DNA from: Flavobacterium lipolyticum
GTDB lineage: Bacteria; Bacteroidota; Bacteroidia; Flavobacteriales; Flavobacteriaceae
Assembly (NCBI RefSeq): GCF_020905335.1
Contig: NZ_JAJJMN010000001.1
Span: forward strand, 1,736,001 to 1,800,000
Direction: 5' to 3'
DNA length: 64,000 bases
This document shows, piece by piece, positions 24,920-36,018 of this stretch (positions are counted from its first letter, which is position 1; each line of letters starts with the position of its first letter). Position numbers and translations under genes: made by a program. The notes under the pieces were generated by a model. The model had not been told where the DNA came from, searched no databases, and saw only the letters and a program-made list of their open reading frames with translations.

Positions 24920-26284
24920 ATGAAAAAACACCCTTACAATCTGTTAACGATTGTTCTGTTATGCTTACTAATCTTCAGCTGTTCTCCTGAAAATGATTAC
25001 ACCAGTATTGAAAAACAGGAATCAGCATTACTTATCCGCTCAAAAGAATGGTTAAACTCAAAACACACTATCAATGAAAAAGATGTACTTTGGAACTCCG
25101 CAACCCTCTATCAACAAAGCGCAGAAAACTCTTTTGTTGCCATAATTCCGGTAAAATCTTCCAACTCTTTTCTTTTACAAAAAATTATTTTGGACATCAA
25201 TGATTATAATATTACAGGAAAATTATGGAGCTTTGATTTTAAAGATTCACAAGAAATAGAGGATCTGCAAAAAATAGCCACACACAAAATACTAGAATCG
25301 TTTACCGGTGAGTTAAGAATTACTAACTTAGAGACCATGGATACGAGAAAAGATAATTATAAACAAGGGATAGCCAATGGTAATAATCTCTTTTCGAAAT
25401 CAAGTGGAGCGGGTGTTTGCAATAACTGCCACGGAGACGAAGGCGCTATTAAACTAAACGAGGTAGTTGTAACAGGTCCTGGAGGCAGTCCCTGGCCCAA
25501 CCCTATTACAAATCCTGTAAATCCTCCAATAGTACCAATCGGTGGTGGTTCTAGTGGCGGATCGGCAAATTGGAATAGGGTGGAACAAATTAAAGACAAC
25601 AATCTGGATCCTTGCGGAAAATCAGCTCTTGAAAAACTAAAAAATTTAAAACAAAATGACATTACCAAGATGTTACAACGTTTTGGAGGTCCAATCTCTC
25701 CTTATGATGTTACTATGCAAAAAGGACCAGTATTAGGAGGTCCATCCGTTTTTGGGCAAACTATCAAATTGTCTGATAACAATTATCAAATTACAATTAA
25801 TCAGGATTATCTAAATGGAGTTATAGACTCAGAACCAAACTCACCTCCAACGGATTTATCAGTAGCAACAACACTAATTCACGAAATAATACATGCTTAT
25901 TTTTTAAGTATTATCGATCAACAAAAATCAACCGGAAATTCTTCGTTATCCGATTTTCCAACTTTATTTGAAGCTTATGTACGAAGTACTAATCCCGGAT
26001 CTCCGTCAAATGACATGGCTGATGCACATCATGCTGAAATTGCAAATCGCTATGTTGACATAATGGCTTCTGCCTTACAGGAATTTAACACCGGAACACC
26101 TGTTGCCTCAGGTGCAGCTCAACAAATGTACAAAGACTTAGCATGGGGTAGCTTGCAAGGCACTCCAATTTATAACGCTAAACTATCAACTGCTGATAAG
26201 GACAGAATTGCGCAACGTAAAACGGTAGAAGCCAGAAACAAATCCAGAGGAAACCAAAATCCCCAAGGAAAACCATGTAATTAG
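24920..26284 (+). CDS. lipoprotein with a C-terminal zincin-like HEIIH domain (possible secreted toxin or protease)
   Basis: 454 residues. The signal peptide ends in a lipobox with Cys21 (LIFSCSPEND). Residues 25-165 form an uncharacterised domain. A CNNCH motif at 167-171 is followed by a KLNEVVVTGPGGSPWPNP linker rich in Pro and Gly (to about residue 220). The C-terminal domain has HEIIH at 321-325 and a second histidine cluster, DAHHAEIANRY (His370/371), consistent with a zinc metalloprotease fold. The N-terminal anchor, linker and compact C-terminal enzyme domain are how polymorphic toxins of Bacteroidota are often built. A small lipoprotein gene follows 9 bp later and could be its partner (inference). 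No named family is recognised. Confidence 0.72.
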   Translation: MKKHPYNLLTIVLLCLLIFSCSPENDYTSIEKQESALLIRSKEWLNSKHTINEKDVLWNSATLYQQSAENSFVAIIPVKSSNSFLLQKIILDINDYNITGKLWSFDFKDSQEIEDLQKIATHKILESFTGELRITNLETMDTRKDNYKQGIANGNNLFSKSSGAGVCNNCHGDEGAIKLNEVVVTGPGGSPWPNPITNPVNPPIVPIGGGSSGGSANWNRVEQIKDNNLDPCGKSALEKLKNLKQNDITKMLQRFGGPISPYDVTMQKGPVLGGPSVFGQTIKLSDNNYQITINQDYLNGVIDSEPNSPPTDLSVATTLIHEIIHAYFLSIIDQQKSTGNSSLSDFPTLFEAYVRSTNPGSPSNDMADAHHAEIANRYVDIMASALQEFNTGTPVASGAAQQMYKDLAWGSLQGTPIYNAKLSTADKDRIAQRKTVEARNKSRGNQNPQGKPCN

Positions 26285-26293
26285 AAAACAATT

Positions 26294-26866
26294 ATGAAAA
26301 GAAAGATCTTAATTTTAATAGTATTCCAGGCATTACTACTTTCATGCTCATCTATTAACCATAGCAGGTACGAATCAATTAATACTTTCCTTAAAACAAA
26401 AATTACAAATAATGAAAGCATAATTATCATAAAAGACAAAGCAGATCTTCGCAATGCTTTACGCATATTTTATGGTGGGGACAAAACGGCTGAAGTCCAG
26501 AAAAACTACAGAAGTTCATTATTTGATCAAAAAAGTTATGACATTATGCTTGAAACTTATTCCAATGACACCATTAAAAAATACTGGAAACCAAAAGATT
26601 TTCCTGGATTTGATTTTATTTTTGAAAATAGATTGGGAATGTGGAACACAAAATTTCTGGATAAGTATGAAAACAAACCAGGACTTGTATTCTCAATATC
26701 TGACCCTGTTTTTTATAAAAACAAAAAATATGTTTTGTTTTACTTTTCACGTGGATCAACTGCTGATATAGAAGGTCTCATTCATGAAAACAAAACTATA
26801 ATCATGCAGAAAGTGAAAGGAAAATGGCAGGTCTACGACCAGGTCGAAGACTACATATTCCATTAA
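26294..26866 (+). CDS. small hypothetical lipoprotein, partner of the preceding gene
   Basis: 190 residues. The lipobox is ALLLSC with Cys18. The mature protein has mixed alpha/beta character, with KKYVLFYFSRGSTADIEG and a C-terminal strand KGKWQVYDQVEDYIF, reminiscent of small binding domains, but no family is recognised. It starts 9 bp after the HEIIH lipoprotein gene and shares its transcript, ending at a strong terminator (26873). Codon use is AT-rich, like its neighbour. Possibly an immunity or chaperone-like factor for the upstream protein; this is inference from order only. Confidence 0.68.
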   Translation: MKRKILILIVFQALLLSCSSINHSRYESINTFLKTKITNNESIIIIKDKADLRNALRIFYGGDKTAEVQKNYRSSLFDQKSYDIMLETYSNDTIKKYWKPKDFPGFDFIFENRLGMWNTKFLDKYENKPGLVFSISDPVFYKNKKYVLFYFSRGSTADIEGLIHENKTIIMQKVKGKWQVYDQVEDYIFH

Positions 26867-26872
26867 TAATCA

Positions 26873-26900
26873 ATACCCTGTAATCAAAATTACAGGGTAT
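26873..26900 (+). terminator. intrinsic terminator
   Basis: ATACCCTGTAA / TTACAGGGTAT is a perfect 11-bp stem with a 6-nt loop, followed by TTAATTTT. It closes the two-lipoprotein operon. Confidence 0.85.
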
Positions 26901-27003
26901 TTAATTTTATCGCAACACAATTGCGTTATTTAAGTTCATTCTTTTTAATTAGAAAAACAACCAGAATCCGTTTACCACATAAAAAAATCCTGTTTTATAA
27001 AGT

Positions 27004-27036
27004 AAACCGTACAGGTTTTTGAAACCTGTGCGGTTT
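27004..27036. terminator. long hairpin between convergent genes
   Basis: AAACCGTACAGGTTT / AAACCTGTGCGGTTT pair over 15 positions (one T-G mismatch in DNA, a wobble in RNA) around TTG. It is followed by GTTGTTTT. Likely an additional terminator or a remnant repeat. Confidence 0.6.
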
Positions 27037-27057
27037 GTTGTTTTCGGAGTATAAAAA

Positions 27058-27088
27058 AAACCTAACAGCATTAAAATCTGTTAGGTTT
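27058..27088 (-). terminator. intrinsic terminator of trhO
   Basis: AAACCTAACAG / CTGTTAGGTTT, an 11-bp stem with a 9-nt loop. A T-run follows on the - strand, matching the trhO stop at 27109. Confidence 0.85.
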
Positions 27089-27108
27089 TCTAATAATTAA
27101 GTCAGTGC

Positions 27109-28467
27109 TTAATCCAGAATCTTATATATTTTATCTGACAATCTAACTCTGAAAGGAACTTCAAAAGTAACTTTATCACCCATTTTAGCGATTGAAGTTT
27201 CGGCTCCGTCAACAATCAGTCTTTCTAAAACCAATTCCTGATTACCGGTCGTTGGTCCCGAAATTAAGATTTTATCACCGCTGTTTAACTCTTGGTTTTC
27301 AATCGTAAACTGTGCCACCTGGGCTTTTACATAATAATGCTCTGCTTTTCCAAGAAGTACTTTTTTTACTTTTACTTTCTGACGAATGTCAACAGGTTTT
27401 TCTGCTGCAGCCAAAGCTGTATTGGGTAAATCACCTGAATGTTTGAATTTCAAATTTTCCGATTTTCCTTTTCTGAAAACTTTGTTTCCAACTTGTTTTC
27501 CGGTTCTCAATCGAACCTGATCGACTAAAGGCATGTGGATGATTTCCAGACATTCTGTTGAACAACAATTTTCCATTGCCGATTTACATTCATCACACTG
27601 AATAAACAATAAATGACAGCCGTCATTTTCACAATTGGTATGATTGTCACAAGGTTTTCCACATTGGTGACATTGCGAAATAATATCTTCTGTAATTCTT
27701 TCCCCTAAACGATTATCAAACACAAAGTTTTTTCCGATGAATTTGCTTTCCAGGCCTTCTTCCTCAATTTGTTTAGCGTAATTGATGATACCACCTTCTA
27801 ATTGATAGACATTTTTAAAACCCTGGTGTTTAAAATAGGCACTTGCTTTTTCGCAACGAATTCCTCCGGTACAATACATCACAAGGTTTTTATCTTCTTT
27901 ATGATTTTGAAGCTGTTCGTTGATGATTGGTAAACTTTCTCTAAAAGTTTCAACATCGGGAGTAATTGCATTTTTAAAGTGCCCTACTTCACTTTCGTAG
28001 TGATTTCTAAAATCAACCACAATTGTATCAGGATCGTCAAGAATGGCATTAAATTCTTTGGCTTTCAGGTGAACGCCAATATTGGTTACATCAAAAGTTT
28101 CGTCATTCAAACCATCGGCGACAATTTTGTGACGAACTTTGATGGTTAGTTTTAAAAAGGAATGATCATCATGTTCTACGGCTTCATTCAAACGGATGCC
28201 TTTCATGAAATCGTATACTTCCAGAGTTGTTCTAAAAGCCTCCAAATTTTCGGCAGGAATACTCATTTGAGCATTAATACCTTCATTAGCCACATAAATT
28301 CGGCCTAAAGCATCAAGCTTGTTCCAGGCAATAAATAAATCGTCGCGAAATTTTTTGGGATCTTCAATTTTGGCATACGCATAGAAAGACAACGTTAATC
28401 GTTGTTTACCGGCATCATCGATCATGATAGCTCTTTCTTCTGCGCTCAAAGTGTTATACAGTTGCAT
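27109..28467 (-). CDS. trhO: tRNA uridine-34 hydroxylase TrhO with extra C-terminal EF-Tu/U32-like barrel
   Basis: 452 residues. The N-terminal domain (1-115), a rhodanese domain with catalytic Cys199 in MYCTGGIRC, and a Cys-rich region (266-306, CHQCGKPC...CDEC...CCSTEC) are the TrhO (YceA) plan. The enzyme makes 5-hydroxyuridine at the tRNA wobble position using oxygen. E. coli TrhO is about 350 residues; this one continues with about 90 residues (366-452): LLGKAEHYYVKAQVAQFTI, GDKILISGPTTG, VRLSDKIYKIL. That resembles the translation-factor-like barrel found at the end of U32-family TrhP (YegQ). It would help bind tRNA (inference). Confidence 0.88.
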   Translation of the reverse strand: MQLYNTLSAEERAIMIDDAGKQRLTLSFYAYAKIEDPKKFRDDLFIAWNKLDALGRIYVANEGINAQMSIPAENLEAFRTTLEVYDFMKGIRLNEAVEHDDHSFLKLTIKVRHKIVADGLNDETFDVTNIGVHLKAKEFNAILDDPDTIVVDFRNHYESEVGHFKNAITPDVETFRESLPIINEQLQNHKEDKNLVMYCTGGIRCEKASAYFKHQGFKNVYQLEGGIINYAKQIEEEGLESKFIGKNFVFDNRLGERITEDIISQCHQCGKPCDNHTNCENDGCHLLFIQCDECKSAMENCCSTECLEIIHMPLVDQVRLRTGKQVGNKVFRKGKSENLKFKHSGDLPNTALAAAEKPVDIRQKVKVKKVLLGKAEHYYVKAQVAQFTIENQELNSGDKILISGPTTGNQELVLERLIVDGAETSIAKMGDKVTFEVPFRVRLSDKIYKILD

Positions 28468-28795
28468 GCTATAAACAGTTTTAAGTTAAGAATAAGTTTG
28501 ATTTTTTTTAAATCTAGTGCAAAAGTACCAATTATTTTTAGATTAAAAATGCTATTAACATTTCATCTCATTTTTTCATCTCAGAAAAAAGGCCCAATTT
28601 TATAGATGCTTGTTATTTTATCATTCAAAAGCTCGTCCTGTTTCTGTAAAAGGTTAATCCAAATACCGTCGTATCCAAACAGAGCAGCTGCGGATATTCT
28701 TTTTTTCACTTTTTGCTAAAAAAATGTTAACTTAGCAATGCACATATTTGGTTTCTAGTTAGTTGAATATTAATACATTTTAATATAAATTAAAA
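28468..28795. other. intergenic region upstream of the RND efflux operon
   Basis: 328 bp between divergent trhO and the RND adaptor gene, with no gene. Inverted heptamers TTGCTAA (28713-28719) and TTAGCAA (28732-28738) lie about 60-80 bp before the adaptor ATG and could be an operator. CATATTTG at 28743-28750 is one base off the -7 consensus. No regulator gene is adjacent. Confidence 0.45.
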
Positions 28796-29941
28796 ATGAA
28801 CAAAATTTATCCTTCTGCAATCCTACTCCTTTTCTTTCTTTCAGCCTGTAAAAAAGAAACTCCGCCACCGCCCAAACCTCTTGAAATTTCAGTTCTTACT
28901 GTTTTAAATCAGGATGTAAATGTAGAATCTGAATACACCGGACAGACTTATGGCCTGTCAGACATTCAGATAAATCCTCGTGTTGACGGTATTATTATGA
29001 GTCAAAATTTTAAAGAAGGTGGTTTTGTTACCAAAGGACAAGTATTGTACACTATTGACCCACTTCCTTATAAAACCAAAATGGACGAAGCCGCAGGGGC
29101 ACTGGCAGAATCGCAAGCCAGTTTGGCAAAAACCAAAGCCGATTTAGACATGATAGCGCCATTAGCAAAGATAAATGCTGTTAGTCAAAGAGAGTTAATT
29201 TCGGCTAAATCAGCCTATAGTGCGTCTCAGGCTAAAATTAAAGCGTCTCAGGCTTCTTTGGAAAATTCAAAAATCGAACTGAGCTATTGCCGTATTATCG
29301 CACCAATTTCTGGTTTAATCGGAATATCAAAAGTAAGAGTAGGCGATTATGTGAGACCTGGTGCGGCATCAGTTCTCAATACAATCTCCGACTTAGGTGA
29401 TGTCAGGGTCCGATTTACGATGAGCGAACAGGAATTTCTTCGTTTGTTTAGAGAATTCAACAAACCTAATTCTTCTTTAAAAGGTTCCGGCGCTGTGGTT
29501 TCTCTGAAATTATCCGACGACTCTGTTTATCCTGAAACGGGTAAAGTCAGTTTCGCCGACAGACAGATTGATCCTTCTACGGGCGCGATAACCTTTGAAG
29601 CGGCATTTTCAAATCCTGACAAATTATTACGTCCGGGACAATATGTAAAAATCGGATTGCTTACCGACATTCGTAAAGATGCGATCGTGATTCCGCAACG
29701 TGCTGTTATCGAAGTACAGGGTATTTATCAGGTTTACGTATTAGGCAAAGACAATAAAGTCAACATGCAAATCGTAAAACCGGGACCGGCTGTAAAAGAT
29801 GGTTATGTAATAGAAGACGGCTTAAAACCTGGAGATAAAATAGCCATGGGAGGTACGTCTTTACTAAAGAATGGAAGTGTTATTACACCAAAAGTAATTC
29901 AATGGCAATTAGGTCAGACACAAGCTGCGGCAACTAAATAA
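28796..29941 (+). CDS. RND efflux periplasmic adaptor (membrane fusion protein), lipoprotein
   Basis: 381 residues. The lipobox LSACKK with Cys18 anchors it to the inner-membrane outer face. The body shows a lipoyl/barrel-sandwich (QINPRVDGIIMSQNFKEGGF, then CRIIAPISGLIGISKVRVGDYV), a coiled-coil hairpin (about 90-155, Ala/Lys-rich) and a C-terminal membrane-proximal part. It bridges the RND pump and the outer-membrane channel encoded next. The three genes are in the usual adaptor-pump-channel order. The pump gene starts 17 bp downstream. Confidence 0.93.
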   Translation: MNKIYPSAILLLFFLSACKKETPPPPKPLEISVLTVLNQDVNVESEYTGQTYGLSDIQINPRVDGIIMSQNFKEGGFVTKGQVLYTIDPLPYKTKMDEAAGALAESQASLAKTKADLDMIAPLAKINAVSQRELISAKSAYSASQAKIKASQASLENSKIELSYCRIIAPISGLIGISKVRVGDYVRPGAASVLNTISDLGDVRVRFTMSEQEFLRLFREFNKPNSSLKGSGAVVSLKLSDDSVYPETGKVSFADRQIDPSTGAITFEAAFSNPDKLLRPGQYVKIGLLTDIRKDAIVIPQRAVIEVQGIYQVYVLGKDNKVNMQIVKPGPAVKDGYVIEDGLKPGDKIAMGGTSLLKNGSVITPKVIQWQLGQTQAAATK

Positions 29942-29958
29942 CTTATACACCACGTATC

Positions 29959-32900
29959 ATGGGAGAATTTTTCGTTCGAAGACCAATCGTTGCTATAGTA
30001 ATGAGTATTATTATTGTGATACTCGGGTTACTGGCATTACAAAAAACGCCTATTTCGCAATACCCCGACATTAATCCGCCAGTTGTTAAAATCAATACGA
30101 GTTTTACAGGTGCCAATGCGTTGAATGTTGAACAAGCTGTTGCTACACCTATTGAGCAAAAAGTAAATGGTGTAGAAAATATGCTGTACATGAAATCTAC
30201 CAATACTTCTGATGGTGCCTGTACCATTGAAGTAACTTTTGATGTGGGAACAAATCTGGACAATGCCAATATGCTGACTCAAAACCGGCAAAATCAATCT
30301 TCGCCTTTTATGCCTTCCAGTGTAAAACAACAAGGGGTTGTGGTAAAAAAGTCCTTATCGTTTCCGATGATGCTGTTTACTGTCACCTCAAACAATCCGA
30401 AATATGACGCTAAATTCTTAAACAATTATGCGAGTATCAATATTGTAGATCAGCTGGCTCGTATAAAAGGTGTTGGAGAGGTTGCTCTTTTTGGAGGCAG
30501 TGACTATTCGATGCGTATCTGGTTAAAGGCCGATGTCATGAGCAAACTGGGAGTTACGGTTGATGATGTAAAAAATGCGCTGAACGCCCAAAACATGATT
30601 AGTCCCGGCGGAAAATTCGGGGCTGAACCTGCGCCACCGGGTACTGAGTTTACTTATGGTGTTACGCTTCAGGATCGTCTGGTAACGGAAAAACAATTTG
30701 GAGAAATCGTTGTTCGAAGTAAAAAAGACGGGGCACAGGTTTTACTCAGCGACATTTCCCGAATTGAACTGGGAACCGAGAATTACAGTTCGTCTGCACG
30801 ACGAAACAGTTCGCCAAGTGCGGTAATGGCAGTTTATCAAATGCCCGGAAGTAATGCGCTTGAAGTAGCTGAACTGGCCAAAAAAGCCATGAAAGACCTT
30901 TCTGAAAAATTCCCAAAAGATATCGAATATCAGGAGTCACTCGATACGACTCTTGCCATTACTGCCGGAGTGGAAGATATTGTTCACACCCTCTTTGAAG
31001 CGGTTATACTGGTAATTCTGGTGGTGTTCATCTTTCTGCAAAACTGGCGTGCTACCTTAATCCCTTTAATAACGGTTCCTGTTTCCTTAGTGGGAACCAT
31101 TGCCGTTTTTCCTTTATTAGGATTTTCGATAAACACACTTTCACTCTTAGGATTGGTATTGGCTATTGGTATTGTAGTCGATGATGCTATTGTTGTGGTA
31201 GAAGCCGTTATTCATCATATCGAAAAAGGCAAAAGTCCGCGGGAAGCTACCATTCAGGCAATGAAAGAAGTATCGGGTCCTGTAATTGCCATTGCCTTAA
31301 TTTTGATTGCTGTTTTTGTACCGGTTGCCATGACTCCGGGAATCACGGGTCGTTTTTATCAGCAGTTTGCCATCACTATTGCGGTATCGGTAGCGTTCTC
31401 AGCCCTTAGTGCCTTGTCTTTAAGTCCTGCCTTATGTGCCATGTTATTAAAACCGACCAAACCAATTGAAGAACAAACCGGATGGCTGGCCAAATTTTTC
31501 GCCGGTTTTAACCGAATTTTCGAAAAAGTTACCGGAAGATATCTAACAGGAGCTACTTTTTTTGCCAAAAAATCAATGCGAATTGTAGTCTTACTGGCCG
31601 TAATCATGGCTGCCGTTGTAGTATTAGGCAAAAAAATTCCGTTAGGTTTTATTCCCGAAGAAGATCAGGGTTATGTATTAGTCAATATGTCACTACCTCC
31701 AGCCTCTTCCTTACAGCGTACAGATGAAATATCGCGAAAAGTAGACCGTTTTTTAAAAGAAGAGAAATCCATACTATCCTATACTACGATCAACGGGTTT
31801 AGTATGCTTACCAATTCTTACCAGCCGAACAGTGCCTTTATTTTCATCTCATTAAAACCCTGGGAAGAAAGAGATGAAACTTCTAAACAATTTGTGGACC
31901 GCTTAAACAAAAAATTTGCGACTCAAATCACCACTGCTTCCGTATTCGGATTTGGTCCTCCGGCCATTCAGGGTCTGGGTGCTTCCGCAGGTTTTAGTTT
32001 AATGCTGCAGGACAAAGGGGGTAATACTCCACAATATTTAGCCGAACAGACTCAGGCGTTTATAGCCGCCGCTCAACAGCGTCCGGAAATAAAACGAATC
32101 TATACCACTTTTAATGCCGGTTCTCCACAAATCAAATTGGATATTGATAACGACAAAGCCATGAAACTTGGTGTTCCGGTCTCGAAAGTTACCGAAGCTT
32201 TAGGTGCCTTTTTAGGGGGAAGTTATGTAAATGACTTTAATCGTTTTGGACGTCAATACAAGGTTTTCATACAAGGTGAAGCCGTCAATAGGGTAAAACC
32301 CGAAGATTTAAACCTGATTTATATCAGAAATAATGATGGTGATATGCTTCCTATTTCCACATTGGTAACCGCTTCAAAGGTTATGGGCCCTGATTTTACC
32401 AATCGTCTCAATCTGTTCCGATCTGCCGAAATCGGCGGAAGTCCGAATGACGGTTACAGTAGTGCGCAAGCTTTAGAAGCTTTAGAAGAAGTAGCCAAAC
32501 AAACCCTGCCGGCGGATATGGGTTACGATTACATCAACCTTTCGTATCAGGAAAAACATTCTCCCGGCGGAAGTTCTGTATTTATCATGGCACTCGTATT
32601 TGTATTTCTAATTCTGGCCGCACAGTACGAAAGTTGGAAGTTACCTTTCAGTGTCTTGCTTGGTGCGCCCTTTGCCGTTTTTGGTGCCTTTTTGGGACTG
32701 CTATTAGCCCGAATCGGAAGTGATGCTTATGTCAACAATGTTTTTGCTCAGATTGGGTTAGTGCTCTTAATCGGATTGGTTGCCAAAAATGCGATCCTTA
32801 TTGTCGAATTTGCCAAAGAAGAATACGAAAAAGGAAAACCGCTGTACGAATCGGCTATGGTCGCTGCAAAACTTCGTTTCCGACCGATTCTAATGACGGC

Positions 32901-33124
32901 CTTTGCTTTTATTCTTGGTGTTGTTCCGCTCTTAACGGCTACGGGTGCGGGCTCTCAGGCACGTATTGTAATGGGAATGGCAGTATTTAGCGGTATGTTA
33001 ATCGCCACCGTTTTGGGGGTATTAATTGTACCTGGCTTGTTTGTCATGATTGAAAACATCGGAAAAAAGAAAAAAGATACTATCGCAACGACGGAAAATA
33101 ATAAGGACTCTAATACCACTGGCC

Positions 33125-33135
<11 letters not shown>
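29959..33135 (+). CDS. RND multidrug efflux pump, HAE1 type (AcrB-like)
   Basis: 1058 residues, the standard HAE1 length. It opens with MGEFFVRRPIVAIVMSI and QYPDINPPVVKI, typical of AcrB. The first porter domains are followed by transmembrane segments with the proton-relay Asp pair in GIVVDDAIVVVE, and the second membrane block has GLVAKNAILIVEFA. It exports amphiphilic compounds from the periplasm or membrane, driven by protons. The HAE1 type, and not a heavy-metal HME type, is inferred from overall resemblance. Its C-terminus overlaps the channel gene by 11 bp, showing coupling. Confidence 0.94.
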
Positions 33136-34495
<1,360 letters not shown>

Positions 34496-34656
34496 AGGTT
34501 CTGAGTTACTAAGATTCTAAGGCACTAAGGTTTTAAAACCTTATAAAACAACAAGAAGCACTATGAAAATAGTGCTTCTTGTTATAACTCTTTATACCTC
34601 TGTCACTTTGAGTCTAAAACCTTAGAACCTCAGCAACTCAGAATCTTAGTCCCTTA
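34496..34656. repeat. inverted CTAAGGTT-word arrays around a hairpin (second locus)
   Basis: The left arm begins right after the channel stop codon (AGGTTCTGAGTTACTAAG, to about 34541), and the right arm (about 34610-34656) carries the same words inverted (ACCTTAGAACCTCAG...). Between them is a 15-bp hairpin. Same plan as 11166-11314. Confidence 0.8.
34550..34583. terminator. bidirectional hairpin terminator
   Basis: AACAAGAAGCACTAT / ATAGTGCTTCTTGTT, a perfect 15-bp stem with a GAAA loop. It lies between convergent efflux and bacilliredoxin genes. The T-tract is weak. Confidence 0.7.
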
Positions 34657-34658
34657 AA

Positions 34659-35069
34659 TTAACAAAACTCGTTAAAAGCGTCTCTCAAATTCTCAGCGAT
34701 TAATTCAGCCGGACGACCTTCGATGTGGTGACGCTCTAACATGTGAACTAATTCTCCGTTTTTGAACAAAGCCATAGATGGCGATGATGGAGGAAAAGGG
34801 AACATATGTTGTCTTGCAGCATCAACTGCATCTTTGTCAACACCAGCGAAAACTGTAATTAAGTGATCTGGTTTTTTAGCGCCTTCTAAACTCATTTTTG
34901 CTCCCGGACGTGCATTTCTTGCAGCACAACCACAAACAGAGTTTACAACAACTAAAGTGGTACCTTCAGCTTTGATAGCATTATCTACTGCTTCTGCACT
35001 ATGTAAATCTTGAAAACCAGCAGCTGTTAATTCAGCCTCCATAGGTTTTACCATTTCTTGTGGATACAT
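34659..35069 (-). CDS. BrxA/BrxB-family bacilliredoxin (YphP/YqiW type)
   Basis: 136 residues, the usual length. It has the family CGC motif ([15 protein letters not shown], Cys46 and Cys48) after a thioredoxin-like beta-strand (TTLVVVNS). Members reduce mixed disulfides with low-molecular-weight thiols such as bacillithiol, which some Bacteroidota also make; whether this organism does is unknown. Cytoplasmic. It is monocistronic, and the word-repeat array lies just after its stop. Confidence 0.88.
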   Translation of the reverse strand: MYPQEMVKPMEAELTAAGFQDLHSAEAVDNAIKAEGTTLVVVNSVCGCAARNARPGAKMSLEGAKKPDHLITVFAGVDKDAVDAARQHMFPFPPSSPSMALFKNGELVHMLERHHIEGRPAELIAENLRDAFNEFC

Positions 35070-35214
35070 ATTTCTTATTTTTAAATTTTACTTTTGATTT
35101 GCAAAGTTACAAAGTTTACCCGCAACTACTTAATTTGTGGTATAAAGTTTTGTTATAGTTCAATTGATTTAGTCGAAAGCTGTAAAGCCATAAAAAATAA
35201 ACACCTAAAACAAT

Positions 35215-36015
35215 CTATTGTTTGGTGAATTTCTTCTGATATGGATAAGTCTCATAAATCGTATTGTCTTCATTAAGAGAAAACCCCTTAGCAGCATCAT
35301 CTCTCGCAATGCCAACCAAAGCGACGACTTCTTCTCTTGGTTTACCCTGCTTTAACCAGCAAACCGCTTTATAATATTTCACATCCGAAAATTCAGGATA
35401 TACTTTGAGCGCTTTATCAAAAATAACAAGTGCTTCGTCCCATTTCTTGAGCTCGTATTTGGCAATTCCCTGATAAAAATACGCTGTAGGATGTTCTAAT
35501 TGTTGTCTGTTTTTATAAATGTCATTTACATAATCGTCAAACAGCTTTTCGGCTTTATTGTATTCATTCAATTGCAGATAACAAAGTCCTATATAAAAAC
35601 TATAGGTATGATCCATGACATAACTGTTTCCGTAAAGTTTAATGCATTCTTCAAAATCAACAATCGCACTTTTATACGTTTTCGCAAAAATACATTTTAT
35701 AAAAGCCCGGTACGGAAGCCATTCTTGTTTATTATAACGAACGGCTTTATCCAGAAAAGGCATTCCGACTTCGTATTTCTTGCATTTAAAATACGGCATT
35801 GCTTTTTGTTGCCACAGATAAGCTATTGTGCTATCTTTTTTTAGACCTTCGTCGATGCAATTCTGCCATTCCGCCATTTCAAAAGTATAATTGTACTTAT
35901 AGGCACAACTGTCTAAGTATTTGACCTGAATAGCATCCTGAGCTTTATTTTTGGATACTTGTGCAAAAGAGATAATCGAAAAAAAGAAACTGAATCCTAA
36001 AATAGTGTTTTTCAA
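35215..36015 (-). CDS. secreted TPR-repeat protein
   Basis: 266 residues. The signal peptide MKNTILGFSFFFSIISFAQ is followed by tetratricopeptide-like helical repeats (about 35-250), for example AYFYQGIAKYELKKWDEALVIFDKALKVYP, with the TPR positions Y-G/A-A recognisable, and DVKYYKAVCWLKQGKPREEV. It should be a periplasmic or surface scaffold binding other proteins. It starts 3 bp after the stop of the lycopene cyclase gene and is the last gene of a thioredoxin / cyclase / TPR operon. Partner proteins are unknown. Confidence 0.8.
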   Translation of the reverse strand: MKNTILGFSFFFSIISFAQVSKNKAQDAIQVKYLDSCAYKYNYTFEMAEWQNCIDEGLKKDSTIAYLWQQKAMPYFKCKKYEVGMPFLDKAVRYNKQEWLPYRAFIKCIFAKTYKSAIVDFEECIKLYGNSYVMDHTYSFYIGLCYLQLNEYNKAEKLFDDYVNDIYKNRQQLEHPTAYFYQGIAKYELKKWDEALVIFDKALKVYPEFSDVKYYKAVCWLKQGKPREEVVALVGIARDDAAKGFSLNEDNTIYETYPYQKKFTKQ

Positions 36016-36018
36016 AGG

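Noticed and set aside
25418..25432. CNNCH as a heme c attachment site in the lipoprotein at 24920
   Set aside because: The motif fits CxxCH, but no cytochrome c fold or distal Met is seen around it; probably a chance match or a metal/disulfide pair.
28713..28738. TTGCTAA / TTAGCAA as a defined operator of the efflux operon
   Set aside because: Only 7-bp arms in AT-rich DNA and no adjacent regulator gene; mentioned in the intergenic entry, not called as a site.
29943..30333. Open frames antisense to the 5' part of the RND pump gene
   Set aside because: Shadow frames on the opposite strand; no family resemblance and covered by a strongly supported gene.
33050..33124. Outer-membrane channel start at 33050
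   Set aside because: It would lie within the pump gene in another frame and hide the lipoprotein signal; ATG 33125 fits.
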